Below, piece by piece: positions 24,987 to 33,440 of a stretch of DNA of 43,074 nucleotides. Origin of the DNA: Prosthecobacter sp. (GTDB lineage: Bacteria; Verrucomicrobiota; Verrucomicrobiia; Verrucomicrobiales; Verrucomicrobiaceae); assembly GCA_030827515.1 (NCBI GenBank), contig JAUREI010000012.1, positions 1 to 43,074 on the forward strand, given 5' to 3'. The stretch's first letter is position 1, and every line of letters begins with the position of its first letter. The position numbers were made by a program, and so were the translations under genes. Under the pieces are notes generated by a model. That model was not told where the DNA came from and ran no database searches. It was given only the letters and a program-made list of their open reading frames with translations.

Positions 24987-26936
24987 ATGAGCGCCACCAC
25001 CCACGATTCCAAGCAAGGAGCCGACCACGGGCACGATCACCACGAGCCGGGTTTCATCGGCAAGTACGTCTTTTCGACCGACCACAAGATCATCGGCGTG
25101 CAGTATGCAGTCTCCGGCCTGCTGTTCCTGCTGCTGGGTTTCTTCCTGATGCTGCTCATGCGCTGGAGCATTGCCTTCCCGGGCCAGGAGGTTCCTGGAC
25201 TGGCGTTCGTGGAAAAGCTGCCGCTGCTCGGCCCCATCTTCCACGAAATGATCGGTCGCTGGGCCCCCGGCGGCGTCGTCAACGGTGAGCTCTACAACAT
25301 GCTGGGCGCCATGCACGGCACCATCATGGTCTTCCTCGGCATCGTGCCCCTCGGGTTCGCCGGTTTCGTCAATTTCGTCATGCCGCTCCAGATCGGCACG
25401 ATCGACATGGCCTTCCCGCGCCTGAACATGTGGAGCTACTGGCTGTTCCTGGTCAGTGGCATCATGATGCTCGCCAGCTTCTTCGTCGGCACGGGCTCGG
25501 TGCAGACCGGCTGGACCATGTATTCGCCGCTTGCCTCGACGACCACCCTGGCGGTCACCAACATCTGGATGCACGGCCACACCTGGTGGCTGCTGGCGAT
25601 GGTGTTCAACATCTCCGCCTCGCTGCTCGGCTCGGTGAACGTCATCACCACCGTCATCAACCTGCGCGCCAAGGGCATGTCCTGGATGCGCATGCCGTTC
25701 TTCTGCTGGGCGATGTTCGTCACCAGCTTCCTGCTCCTGCTGGCCTTCCCGCCGCTTGAAGTGGCCGCCCTGCTGCAGCTCGTCGACCGCGTTTTCGGCG
25801 CCAGCTTCTTCCTGCCGACCGGCCTCATGGAAGGCGGCCAGCACCTCGACATCGCCGGTGGCGGCAGCCCACTGCTCTACCAGCACCTGTTCTGGTTCCT
25901 CGCCCACCCGGAGGTGTACGTGCTCATTCTTCCGGCCTTCGCCATCCTGGCCGAGGTCATCCCGGCCAACACCCGTCGCCCTCTCTGGGGCTACAAGTCG
26001 ATGGTCTACGCCACGCTCACCCTCGGCTTCCTGAGCTTCCTCGTCTGGGCTCACCACATGTACCTCACCGGCATGGGGACGATGATGTCGACCTACTTCC
26101 AGATCACCACGGTGCTGATCTCGGTCCCCTCCGTCATCCTGCTCACCGGCCTGATGATTTCGCTCTGGGGCGGTTCCATCCGCTTCACCCCGCAGATGCT
26201 GTTCGCTTCCGCCTTCCTGCCGATGTTCGGCATCGGCGGTCTGACCGGCCTGCCGCTGGCCTTCACCTTCATCGACCTGGCCTTGCACGACACCTACTAC
26301 GTGATCGGCCACTTCCACTACGTCGTCGCCCCGGGCACGATCTTCGCCCTGTTTGCCGGTGTCTATCACTGGTATCCGAAGATCACCGGCCGCTACATGA
26401 GCGACAAGCTTGGCAAGCTGCACTTCTGGCCCTCGCTGCTGGGCATGAACCTGGTCTTCGCGCCGATGTTCATCCAGGGCATGGGCGGTTTCCACCGCCG
26501 CTGGTATGACGGCGGCAAGTATTTCGAGCAGACCTCCGGTGTCTCGAACTTCTGGACCGAACTCAACTCCTCGATCTTCGGCCTGTTTGGCATGGAAGTG
26601 CCCAACAACCTGCTTGGCCTCAACGTGCTGATGTCGGTCGGCGCCTTCATCCTCGCCCTCGGCCAGGTACCCTTCATCCTGAATGTCTTCCTCAGCATCA
26701 AGGGCGGTCGCAAGACGAACAGCGACAATCCCTGGCACTGCACCACCCTTGACTGGGCGACGCCGACTCCGCCGCCGCACGGCAACTTCGACTTCGAGCC
26801 CGTCGTCGTCCGCGGTCCCTACGAGTACAGCGTGCCGGGCATTGACCAGGACTACTTCCCGCAGTGGGAGATCGAGCCGGGCAAGGCGGCGCCCGTGCCG
26901 GCCGGCGCCCCGGCCTCCGCGCCCGCCCATCATTGA
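24987..26936 (+). CDS. ctaD: Cytochrome c oxidase subunit I (aa3 type)
   Basis: 649 residues, twelve core helices. All catalytic ligands are present: His110 and His444 for low-spin heme a, His442 for heme a3, and His307, His356 and His357 for CuB. The cross-linking Tyr311 in HPEVY, with Glu309, marks an A1-type enzyme. Asp140 in TIDMAFPRLN fits the entrance of the D proton channel. It reduces O2 to water and pumps protons in the cytoplasmic membrane. The N-terminus is His-rich (DHGHDHHE, about 13-20) and the C-terminus carries a Pro/Ala tail. This is the only catalytically complete oxidase subunit I in the window. Confidence 0.97.
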   Translation: MSATTHDSKQGADHGHDHHEPGFIGKYVFSTDHKIIGVQYAVSGLLFLLLGFFLMLLMRWSIAFPGQEVPGLAFVEKLPLLGPIFHEMIGRWAPGGVVNGELYNMLGAMHGTIMVFLGIVPLGFAGFVNFVMPLQIGTIDMAFPRLNMWSYWLFLVSGIMMLASFFVGTGSVQTGWTMYSPLASTTTLAVTNIWMHGHTWWLLAMVFNISASLLGSVNVITTVINLRAKGMSWMRMPFFCWAMFVTSFLLLLAFPPLEVAALLQLVDRVFGASFFLPTGLMEGGQHLDIAGGGSPLLYQHLFWFLAHPEVYVLILPAFAILAEVIPANTRRPLWGYKSMVYATLTLGFLSFLVWAHHMYLTGMGTMMSTYFQITTVLISVPSVILLTGLMISLWGGSIRFTPQMLFASAFLPMFGIGGLTGLPLAFTFIDLALHDTYYVIGHFHYVVAPGTIFALFAGVYHWYPKITGRYMSDKLGKLHFWPSLLGMNLVFAPMFIQGMGGFHRRWYDGGKYFEQTSGVSNFWTELNSSIFGLFGMEVPNNLLGLNVLMSVGAFILALGQVPFILNVFLSIKGGRKTNSDNPWHCTTLDWATPTPPPHGNFDFEPVVVRGPYEYSVPGIDQDYFPQWEIEPGKAAPVPAGAPASAPAHH

Positions 26937-26975
26937 CGCCCACCGAGAACCGAGTCCCTCCGCCTCCCTTCACTC

Positions 26976-28328
26976 ATGGACATCCCTTACACCGTTTCCG
27001 CCCGTCCTGACACGGGCCTGTACAACGCCAAGATCGGCATCTGGCTCTTCCTTGCCTCGGAAGTCATGCTGTTCGGCGGTCTGTTCTCCTCCTACATTTT
27101 CCTGCGCGTCGGGGCCGACTACCACTGGCCGGTGCACGAGCTGAACGTCACCCTCGGTTTCATCAACACCCTGGTGCTGATCGCCTCCTCGGTCACCGTG
27201 GTCATGGCCTGGGCCTCGCTGAAGCTGCGTCGCATCGGCCAGTTCAAGCTCTACATGCTCATCACCGTGCTCTGCGCGGGCGTGTTCATGGTCAACAAGA
27301 CCTTTGAATACAAGGCCAAGTTCGAGCACTACGCGGTGAAGCTTACCGACGGCACCTACCTGACCGGTCACCTGCCGGAAGGCTATGAAATCAAGTTTGG
27401 CGAGGTCGGTGACCTGACACTCACGGTCCAGGCCAGGACCAGCGCCATCGACGCCGATCCGGTCGATTACGTGCTGCCCTTCCTGGCCGGCGGCGAAGCC
27501 CGCTTCAAGACCGAGGACGGTTCCGAGATCGAGTTGAACGAAACGACCTTCGCCGACCTGCGCGAGAAGGCCCTCGCCAAGGCCGCCACCGAAGGCAAGA
27601 ACAACGCCGCCATCAAGCTGGTTCCCACCTCCCCGCTCGCCTTCAAGGCCAAGCCCGGCAAGATCCTCGGTTACAACGCCACGACGATGACCTTCCGCGA
27701 CGGCAGCATTGCCACCGGCAAGCTCACCGACGACAGCATGGTCCTCGAGGTTGACGGCGTCGACACCCGCTCGGTGCCGGATGCCGAGAAATCGCTCGCC
27801 TGGAATGCTGGTTACCTCGGTGACGCCTGGAAGAAGGCCTTCGTCGAAAACCGCGACCACCACCTCAAGGCCTTCGAGGAAAAATACGGCGACCGCCGCG
27901 ATCCGAAGAAGAGCGCCACCCTGCAGAAGGAAGCCTTCTTCATGCACCTGCACTCCGCCACGCCGGAGGCCGGTCACGGCGATGACCACGGCGAGAAAAA
28001 GGCCGCCGCCGGTGCTCCTGCCGAGCATGGCGACGCCCATCACGCGCATCATCCTGTCGTCAAGATCGACAAGAAGGACATCGCCTTCTACTCGAACTTC
28101 ACGCCCAAGCTGAACACCTACTACGCGATTTACTTCACGCTGACCGGCCTGCACGGACTGCACGTCGTCGCCGGCGCCCTGGTGCTGGCCTACTTCCTCT
28201 TCATGGATGGCCGCCGTCTGCGCGAGAACCCCGAGCACCTCGCCAACCGCGTCGAGGTTGGCGGTCTGTTCTGGCACTTCGTTGACCTCGTGTGGATCTT
28301 CCTGTTCCCGCTGCTCTATCTCCTGTAA
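26976..28328 (+). CDS. ctaE: Cytochrome c oxidase subunit III with a large soluble insertion
   Basis: 450 residues, against roughly 200-270 for most bacterial subunit III. Residues 1-112 hold the first helices ([22 protein letters not shown]) and residues about 370-450 hold the last ones ([33 protein letters not shown]). Between them lies a hydrophilic insertion of about 250 residues. It contains two similar short units, [11 protein letters not shown] (123-133) and [11 protein letters not shown] (230-240), and a His/Asp-rich stretch (about 333-360). The membrane core looks normal for a stabilising subunit III. The insertion's role is unknown; it should face one side of the membrane next to the complex. 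Start 39 nt after ctaD. Confidence 0.9.
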   Translation: MDIPYTVSARPDTGLYNAKIGIWLFLASEVMLFGGLFSSYIFLRVGADYHWPVHELNVTLGFINTLVLIASSVTVVMAWASLKLRRIGQFKLYMLITVLCAGVFMVNKTFEYKAKFEHYAVKLTDGTYLTGHLPEGYEIKFGEVGDLTLTVQARTSAIDADPVDYVLPFLAGGEARFKTEDGSEIELNETTFADLREKALAKAATEGKNNAAIKLVPTSPLAFKAKPGKILGYNATTMTFRDGSIATGKLTDDSMVLEVDGVDTRSVPDAEKSLAWNAGYLGDAWKKAFVENRDHHLKAFEEKYGDRRDPKKSATLQKEAFFMHLHSATPEAGHGDDHGEKKAAAGAPAEHGDAHHAHHPVVKIDKKDIAFYSNFTPKLNTYYAIYFTLTGLHGLHVVAGALVLAYFLFMDGRRLRENPEHLANRVEVGGLFWHFVDLVWIFLFPLLYLL

Positions 28329-28346
28329 TCCCCGCTTCCGACCGCC

Positions 28347-28658
28347 ATGGCTGATTCGCCCGAAGAAATCCAGAAGTCGATCCGCAAGTATCTGTGGATT
28401 GGCGCCCTTCTCATCCTGTTCACCATCATCACGGTGGCGCTCTCCTACGTTGAGTTGCCCACCCACAGCCTGAACATCCTGGTCGGCATGATCGTTGCGA
28501 CCTTCAAGGCGGCGCTGGTGGCCCTCATCTTCATGCACTTGAACCATGAGCGCCCGCTCATCTACAAGGTGCTCGCCTTCACCACGGTGTTTGCGCTGGC
28601 TTTGTTCATGCTCTTCATCTTCACCTCCGGCGACCCCCTCGTCTTCGAGGGTTTCTGA
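28347..28658 (+). CDS. ctaF: Cytochrome c oxidase subunit IV (prokaryotic type)
   Basis: 103 residues with three hydrophobic helices. The pattern LNILVGMIVATFKAALVALIFMHL with a conserved Lys and the MHL motif is typical of the small bacterial subunit IV (COX4_pro family) found next to subunit III. It is thought to stabilise the CuB region during assembly. It lies 18 nt after ctaE and 19 nt before the next small gene, inside the operon, without a Shine-Dalgarno. Confidence 0.88.
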   Translation: MADSPEEIQKSIRKYLWIGALLILFTIITVALSYVELPTHSLNILVGMIVATFKAALVALIFMHLNHERPLIYKVLAFTTVFALALFMLFIFTSGDPLVFEGF

Positions 28659-28677
28659 GCCCGGTCCGTCTGACGCC

Positions 28678-28884
28678 ATGTCCCTCAAGCACTTCCATAT
28701 CGTCTTTCTTTTCTTCGCCATCCTGTGCGATCTCGGGTTCTTCCTGTGGACGCGCCTGCTGCCGGAGAAGGCCGAGGCGATGGGCGTTGCCGGTCTGGGC
28801 ATGCTCGCCGGCTGGCTGAGCCTGGTTCTCACCGCCTACGGCGTGTGGTATGTCGTAAAAAAAAGCCGCCGCATCATCGTCTGA
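28678..28884 (+). CDS. 68-residue two-helix membrane protein
   Basis: A short protein with two hydrophobic helices (about 7-24 and 36-60) ending in a basic cluster (KKSRR) that should face the cytoplasm. No family is recognised. Codon use (G/C third positions) and spacing (19 nt after ctaF, 3 nt before the next gene) match the operon and support a real gene. It probably encodes an accessory subunit or assembly factor of the oxidase. Confidence 0.65.
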   Translation: MSLKHFHIVFLFFAILCDLGFFLWTRLLPEKAEAMGVAGLGMLAGWLSLVLTAYGVWYVVKKSRRIIV

Positions 28885-28887
28885 CCC

Positions 28888-29067
28888 ATGAACCTGCTCG
28901 CCTGCGCCACCTGCCGACCCGATCCTGGAAGCCTCATGGCCCAGGCTCAGGACATGGCCGTTCTGGTCATGCTGGGCTTCCTCATGCTTGGCATGGGCGC
29001 CATCGGTCTCATTGTCATGCACTTCGCCCGCAAGCAGCGCCAGGCCGCCGCTCCGCTGGACGCCTGA
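28888..29067 (+). CDS. 59-residue CxxC membrane micro-protein
   Basis: Starts MNLLACATCRPDPG and ends KQRQAAAPLDA. The N-terminus has a Cys6-xx-Cys9 pair, followed by one Met-rich transmembrane helix (about 22-44, with several Met) and a basic cytoplasmic end. It starts 3 nt after the preceding stop, and its stop is 31 nt before ctaC. The CxxC and the Met-rich helix could suit copper or redox handling during CuA assembly, but that is speculation. It is easily missed because of its size. Reading frame and third-position GC fit the operon. Confidence 0.6.
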   Translation: MNLLACATCRPDPGSLMAQAQDMAVLVMLGFLMLGMGAIGLIVMHFARKQRQAAAPLDA

Positions 29068-29098
29068 ACCCCATTCCCCTGATTTTTCCCCCATCCCC

Positions 29099-29878
29099 AT
29101 GAGCGTCTCCGACATCAACCACTGGTTTGGCATCACCCAGAACGCCTCCGAGCACGGCGGTCTGGTGGACCACATGCTCGGCTTCGTGCACTGGTTCATG
29201 CTCTTCCTGTTCATTGGCTGGTCGATCTTCCTGATCATCGCCTTCACGAAGTTCCGCCAGTCAAAGAGCCCGAAGGCCGACTACCACGGCGTTCGCGGCC
29301 ATGCCTCGACCCACATCGAAATCGGTGTTGTCATCGTTGAGGCGATCCTGCTGCTCGGTTTCGCCTTCCCGCTCTGGTCGCGCCAGGCCGATGACTACCC
29401 GACCTCGCCCGACACGATCAAGATGCGCGCCCTCGGCGAGAAGTTTCTCTGGAACTTCCAGTATCCGGGCGATGACCTCATGCTTTCCAGCTGGGATCCG
29501 CGCCAGGTGTCAGCCGCCAACCAGGTGGGCCGCGACCTGCAGGATCCGAACGGCAAGGATGACTTCGTCAACCCCGGCACGATGAAGCTGCCGGTCAACC
29601 GTCCGGTCATCGTCGATGTCGCCAGCAAGGACGTCATTCACAACCTCGCCATCGTGCCGATGCGCGCCGCCCAGGACGCCTGCCCGGGCGTCAAGGCGCA
29701 CATGTGGTTCAAGCCGGTGCGCACCGGCACCTGGGACATCATCTGCGGCCAGCTCTGCGGCCCGGGTCACGCCCAGATGAAGGCCGTGCTCGAAGTCGTC
29801 GAGGGCCCCGAATTCGACGAGTGGGCCAAGGAAATGTCCACCGCCGCCGCCGCCAAGAGCGCCGAGCCGGCCAAGTGA
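29099..29878 (+). CDS. ctaC: Cytochrome c oxidase subunit II (CuA)
   Basis: 259 residues. Two transmembrane helices (about 29-50 and 74-93) precede a periplasmic cupredoxin domain. The CuA ligands are complete: His181, Cys216, Cys220, His224 and Met227, in DVIHN and CGQLCGPGHAQM. Gln stands where many enzymes have the Glu that contributes only its backbone carbonyl. No cytochrome c domain is fused, so this is not a caa3-type subunit II; the separate cytochromes earlier in the operon must deliver electrons. Unusually, it comes last, after subunits I, III and IV. A strong terminator follows 27 nt after the stop. Confidence 0.95.
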   Translation: MSVSDINHWFGITQNASEHGGLVDHMLGFVHWFMLFLFIGWSIFLIIAFTKFRQSKSPKADYHGVRGHASTHIEIGVVIVEAILLLGFAFPLWSRQADDYPTSPDTIKMRALGEKFLWNFQYPGDDLMLSSWDPRQVSAANQVGRDLQDPNGKDDFVNPGTMKLPVNRPVIVDVASKDVIHNLAIVPMRAAQDACPGVKAHMWFKPVRTGTWDIICGQLCGPGHAQMKAVLEVVEGPEFDEWAKEMSTAAAAKSAEPAK

Positions 29879-29905
29879 GGCCGTCCGTCAGTTTTCTTTC
29901 GGAAT

Positions 29906-29940
29906 GTCCCGCTTCCCCCCGGAGGCGGGACGTTTTGTTC
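29906..29940 (+). terminator. Intrinsic terminator ending the respiratory operon
   Basis: GTCCCGCTTCC (29906-29916), loop CCCC, GGAGGCGGGAC (29921-29931), an 11-bp stem with one G-U pair, then GTTTTGTT. It sits between ctaC and ctaA and ends about 6 nt before the ctaA start codon. Confidence 0.8.
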
Positions 29941-29945
29941 CTGTC

Positions 29946-30956
29946 ATGACCCGTTTTCAACGCATCGCCCTGACCGCCTTCCTCGCGGTGGAGTTGCTCA
30001 TCTTCGTCGGTGCGGTCGTGCGCGCGACTGGATCGGGCCTCGGCTGCCCGGACTGGCCCTTCTGCTATGGCTGCCTGGTGCCGCCGACGCGGGCGGAGGA
30101 CATCGATTTCGAGCGGCTCGACCTGGAAAAGTTCCGTGCCAAGGCCGAGCGCCACGGACGCGATCCGGCGACCATCACCCCGGAGACCCTGCGCGCCGAG
30201 TTCGATCCGGTGGCGACCTGGGTCGAGTATCTCAACCGCCTGACGAGCCTGCCGGTCGGGCTGTCGGTCGTTGTTCTGCTCGGGGCGGGTTTTGGCGAAA
30301 TCTATCGCGGCCGCGCTCGTGTCTTCTTCGCCGCCCTCGCCGCCTTCCTGCTCGTCGGCATCAATGCCTGGCTGGGGGCGCGCGTCGTTTTCAGCGGCCT
30401 TCAGCCCGGCATCATCACCCTGCACATGGCCCTCGCCATCCTGCTTCAGTGCGTGCTGGTCTACACCGTCTGGCGCGGGTGTGACCGCCCCTGGCGACTC
30501 GACTGGAAGCAGGGCGTGCCGGCCCCCGGCCTGCGCCGCCTCGCCTGGGCGCTGTTCCTGCTGGTCGCCGTCGAGGGGGTCATGGGCTCGCAGGTGCGGG
30601 AGTTGACCGATGAACTGGCGCGCAGCCATGCCGGCGAACCTCGCGCGCAGTGGGTGGTCGAACTGGAGTCGAGCACCGTTTATCTCGTTCACCGCAGCTT
30701 TTCCTGGCTGCTCGTCGGTGCGGGCATCGCTTTCTGGCTGGGTTCGGGTCGGCACCTGCGCCGCGCCGGCCGGCTCGAGAAGGCGGTGCTTGGGCTGATC
30801 CTCGCCCAGATGGCGCTCGGCATCGTCCTCGCCCACATCGGCATCCTGCCGGTGGCCCAGGTCCTGCACATTGGCCTGTCCTCGCTTCTGGTCAGCGCCC
30901 TCTTCCTCTGGCTGCTTGGCGCAAACGCCCCTGGCGAAAGCGCCTCACGCGCGTAA
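29946..30956 (+). CDS. ctaA: Heme A synthase (CtaA/COX15 family)
   Basis: 336 residues, about eight helices. It oxidises the C8 methyl of heme O to give heme A for the aa3 oxidase. Conserved features are the Cys-containing first periplasmic loop (GLGCPDWPFCYGC), His160 (ITLHMALA), His249 (VYLVHRSF) and His308 (QVLHIGL). Where Bacillus CtaA has an E-xx-H motif, this protein has Glu94-Tyr-Leu-Asn97-Arg, so one of the four expected histidines is Asn. The start at 29946 is preferred to an ATG at 29904 that lies in the terminator stem region. It is followed after 12 nt by ctaB. Confidence 0.92.
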   Translation: MTRFQRIALTAFLAVELLIFVGAVVRATGSGLGCPDWPFCYGCLVPPTRAEDIDFERLDLEKFRAKAERHGRDPATITPETLRAEFDPVATWVEYLNRLTSLPVGLSVVVLLGAGFGEIYRGRARVFFAALAAFLLVGINAWLGARVVFSGLQPGIITLHMALAILLQCVLVYTVWRGCDRPWRLDWKQGVPAPGLRRLAWALFLLVAVEGVMGSQVRELTDELARSHAGEPRAQWVVELESSTVYLVHRSFSWLLVGAGIAFWLGSGRHLRRAGRLEKAVLGLILAQMALGIVLAHIGILPVAQVLHIGLSSLLVSALFLWLLGANAPGESASRA

Positions 30957-30968
30957 GCTTCACCCCTG

Positions 30969-31904
30969 ATGGCCGACCGATCCGATCCCGAGTCCCCTGC
31001 ACGCAGTTCGACGCTCAACGACCTGCTCGTGCTGACCAAGTTCCGTCTCAGTGCCCTGGTCATTGTCACCACCTTCGTCGGCTTCTGGCTGCGCCGCGGG
31101 CCGGACTGGAGTGGCTGGCTCCTCTTCCACACCCTGCTTGGCAGCAGTCTTGCCGCCTTCGGTGCCGCGGTCTTCAACCAACTCATGGAGATCGAGCCCG
31201 ATTCGCGCATGACGCGCACGGCCGACCGACCTCTGCCCTCGGGCCGGGTCAGCCCCGGGTCGGCCTTCGCCATCGGCTGGCTGCTCAGCGCCTTTGCCCT
31301 CATCCACCTCGGCGCCAAGGTCAATGTCGAGGCCGCCGCGCTCACCGCACTCACCCTGGCGGTCTATCTGTTCCTGTATACCCCGCTGAAAAAGCAGTCG
31401 CCGGTCAACACCCTGGTTGGCGCGGTCTCCGGCGCGTTGCCGCCGCTCATCGGCTGGGCCGGCGCCGCCGGTCCGACGCCCGCGGGAGAAAAATACTTCC
31501 GCTGGGAACTGCTCATCGAACCGGGAGCGATCTACCTCTTCGCCCTGCTGTTCCTCTGGCAGTTGCCGCACTTCCTTGCCATCAACTGGATGTATCGCGA
31601 CGAGTACCGCCGTGGTGGTTTTGTCATGCTGGCCAACGAGGACGAGCATGGTGTGCGCACCTCGCGCCACGCGCTCGCCTACTCGGTCGCCACCCTTCTG
31701 CTGATGTTTTATCCCGTGCAGAGTGGTTTGGTCAGTGCTGCAGGGTTTCTGCCGCCGGCCCTGCTGCTGGCCGGCTGGCTTTGCCGGCTCGCCCTTGCCT
31801 TCCAGAAACAGCCGGAGCGCGCCACCGCCCGCAAGCTCTTCTTCAGCACGCTGGCCTACCTGCCGGGAGCCCTGATTCTCACCTGCCTGGCCTGGAAACG
31901 CTGA
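30969..31904 (+). CDS. ctaB: Protoheme IX farnesyltransferase (heme O synthase)
   Basis: 311 residues and about nine helices of the UbiA prenyltransferase superfamily. It adds a farnesyl group to heme B to make heme O, the substrate of the preceding ctaA product. The first motif is NQLMEIEPDSRMTRTADRP (about 74-92), where the first acidic residue is Glu rather than the usual Asp. The second is the YTPLKKQSPVNTLVGAVSGALPP stretch, with a third conserved loop at NWMYRDEYRRGGF. The N-terminus (about 1-17) is polar. The ctaA-ctaB pair next to the oxidase operon supplies its heme A. Confidence 0.95.
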   Translation: MADRSDPESPARSSTLNDLLVLTKFRLSALVIVTTFVGFWLRRGPDWSGWLLFHTLLGSSLAAFGAAVFNQLMEIEPDSRMTRTADRPLPSGRVSPGSAFAIGWLLSAFALIHLGAKVNVEAAALTALTLAVYLFLYTPLKKQSPVNTLVGAVSGALPPLIGWAGAAGPTPAGEKYFRWELLIEPGAIYLFALLFLWQLPHFLAINWMYRDEYRRGGFVMLANEDEHGVRTSRHALAYSVATLLLMFYPVQSGLVSAAGFLPPALLLAGWLCRLALAFQKQPERATARKLFFSTLAYLPGALILTCLAWKR

Positions 31905-31948
31905 GCCTTCGCCGCGAGACGGCGACGCTTGGCAGCGTTATCAAACGG

Positions 31949-33415
31949 ATGTCCCCCGAAGAACGGCATACTCTGGCCCGGCGCGATTTCCTCGCCACCG
32001 GCGCCTGCGGCCTGGGTACGCTCGCCCTCGCTTCGCTGCTCGGGCGCGACGGCCTGCTGGGGGCGGAGTCGGGACCTCTCGCCGCCCGGCTGGCGCAGTT
32101 CGCGCCACGCGCGGAGCGCTGCATCTTCCTCTTCCTCGAGGGCGGCCCGAGCCAGATGGACCTGTTCGACCCCAAGCCGCTGCTCAACACCTACGACGGC
32201 AAGCCGCTGCCCGACTCGCTGGTGGGCGACCAGAAGTTCGCCTTCCTGCAGAAGGAGACGGCGACCGTCATGGGCACCAAGCGCGTGTTTGCCAGGCACG
32301 GGCAGTGCGGCATGGAGTTCTCCGACCTGCTGCCGCACCTCGCCACCTGTGCCGATGACCTGTGCATGATCCGCTCGATGCACACCACGCAGTTCAACCA
32401 TCTGCCTGGCCAGCTCATGCTCAACTGCGGTGCGCCCCTGCTGGGCCGGCCCAGCGTCGGTTCCTGGCTCACCTACGGCCTTGGCAGCCCCTCGGAGGAT
32501 CTGCCCGCCTACGTGGTCATGGTCAGCAAGGGGCGCGGCCTGCCCGGCGGCAGTTCGACCTGGTCGAGCGGCTTCCTGCCCTCCAGCTACGGCGGCGTCA
32601 TGTTCCGCAACGGCGCCTCGCCCGTGCTCAATCTCGCCAACCCCGAGGGCATCAGCCCGGCGATGCAGCAGGCCAGTCTCGGCGCCCTCAACGACCTCAA
32701 CCGCCTGCGCCACCGTCATGTCGGCGATCCCGAGATCGCCAGCCGCATCAACAGCTACGAGCTGGCCTTCCGCATGCAGAGCGCCGCGCCGGAACTGACC
32801 GATCTCTCCGGCGAATCGCAGGCCACCCTCGACGCCTACGGCATCGATCGCGACGAGCCGCCCATCAAGAGCAACCTCGGCGGCATTGGCAACTACCGCG
32901 TCTTCTCGCGCCATTGCCTGCAGGCCCGGCGCATGGTCGAGCGCGGGGTGCGTTTCGTGAACATCATTCACGCCTCCTGGGACCACCACAGCAACCTCGA
33001 CCCCCAGCTCGCCCACAACTGCGGCATGGTCGACCAGCCGGTCGCCGCGCTGATCAAGGACCTCAAGCAGCGCGGACTGCTCGACACCACCCTGGTGGTC
33101 TGGGGCAGTGAGTTCGGTCGCACCGCCCTCGGCGAGAACCGGCCGGGCTTCAAGACCGTCACCGGCCGCGATCATCACCCCGGCGCCTTCACCCTCTGGA
33201 TGGCTGGCGGTGGGGTCAAGGCCGGACACACCCACGGCGAGACCGATGATTTTGCCTGGCATGTCGCCCGTGACCCGGTGTCGATGCATGACTTCCATGC
33301 CACCATCCTCCACCTGTTCGGGCTCGATCACACCCGCCTGACCTACCGCTTCCAGGGGCGCGACTTCCGCCTGACTGACGTCCATGGCGAGGTCGTCCGC
33401 GGCTTGCTGGCCTGA
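31949..33415 (+). CDS. DUF1501 family protein, Tat-exported
   Basis: 488 residues. The N-terminus has a twin-arginine signal (Arg11-Arg12-Asp-Phe-Leu, then a hydrophobic stretch ACGLGTLALASLLG). The body is a DUF1501 protein, related to sulfatase/alkaline-phosphatase-like folds. Family stretches include LFLEGGPSQMDLFDPK, IRSMHTTQFNHLPGQ, ASWDHHSNL, VVWGSEFGRT and GRDHHPGAFTLW. These proteins are abundant in Planctomycetota and Verrucomicrobiota and usually sit beside a DUF1549/DUF1553 (PSD1-type) cytochrome gene. Here that partner is absent. No activity is established. The start at 31949 is fixed by the Tat signal. Gap to ctaB is 44 nt. Confidence 0.9.
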   Translation: MSPEERHTLARRDFLATGACGLGTLALASLLGRDGLLGAESGPLAARLAQFAPRAERCIFLFLEGGPSQMDLFDPKPLLNTYDGKPLPDSLVGDQKFAFLQKETATVMGTKRVFARHGQCGMEFSDLLPHLATCADDLCMIRSMHTTQFNHLPGQLMLNCGAPLLGRPSVGSWLTYGLGSPSEDLPAYVVMVSKGRGLPGGSSTWSSGFLPSSYGGVMFRNGASPVLNLANPEGISPAMQQASLGALNDLNRLRHRHVGDPEIASRINSYELAFRMQSAAPELTDLSGESQATLDAYGIDRDEPPIKSNLGGIGNYRVFSRHCLQARRMVERGVRFVNIIHASWDHHSNLDPQLAHNCGMVDQPVAALIKDLKQRGLLDTTLVVWGSEFGRTALGENRPGFKTVTGRDHHPGAFTLWMAGGGVKAGHTHGETDDFAWHVARDPVSMHDFHATILHLFGLDHTRLTYRFQGRDFRLTDVHGEVVRGLLA

Positions 33416-33440
33416 ACCGACCCGGCTTGACGGCGCTGGG

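Noticed and set aside
24975-24990. A possible third CRP/FNR half-site (TTTTTCACATG) before ctaD
   Set aside because: Only one arm is present and no TGTGA partner lies at the right distance.
24138-26933. A 931-codon minus-strand frame opposite the ctaD region
   Set aside because: Same codon-bias artefact; the plus strand encodes well-recognised cytochrome c and oxidase proteins with all ligands in place.
29099-29878. caa3-type subunit II
   Set aside because: The protein ends soon after the CuA domain and has no CxxCH motif; cytochrome c is supplied by separate genes.
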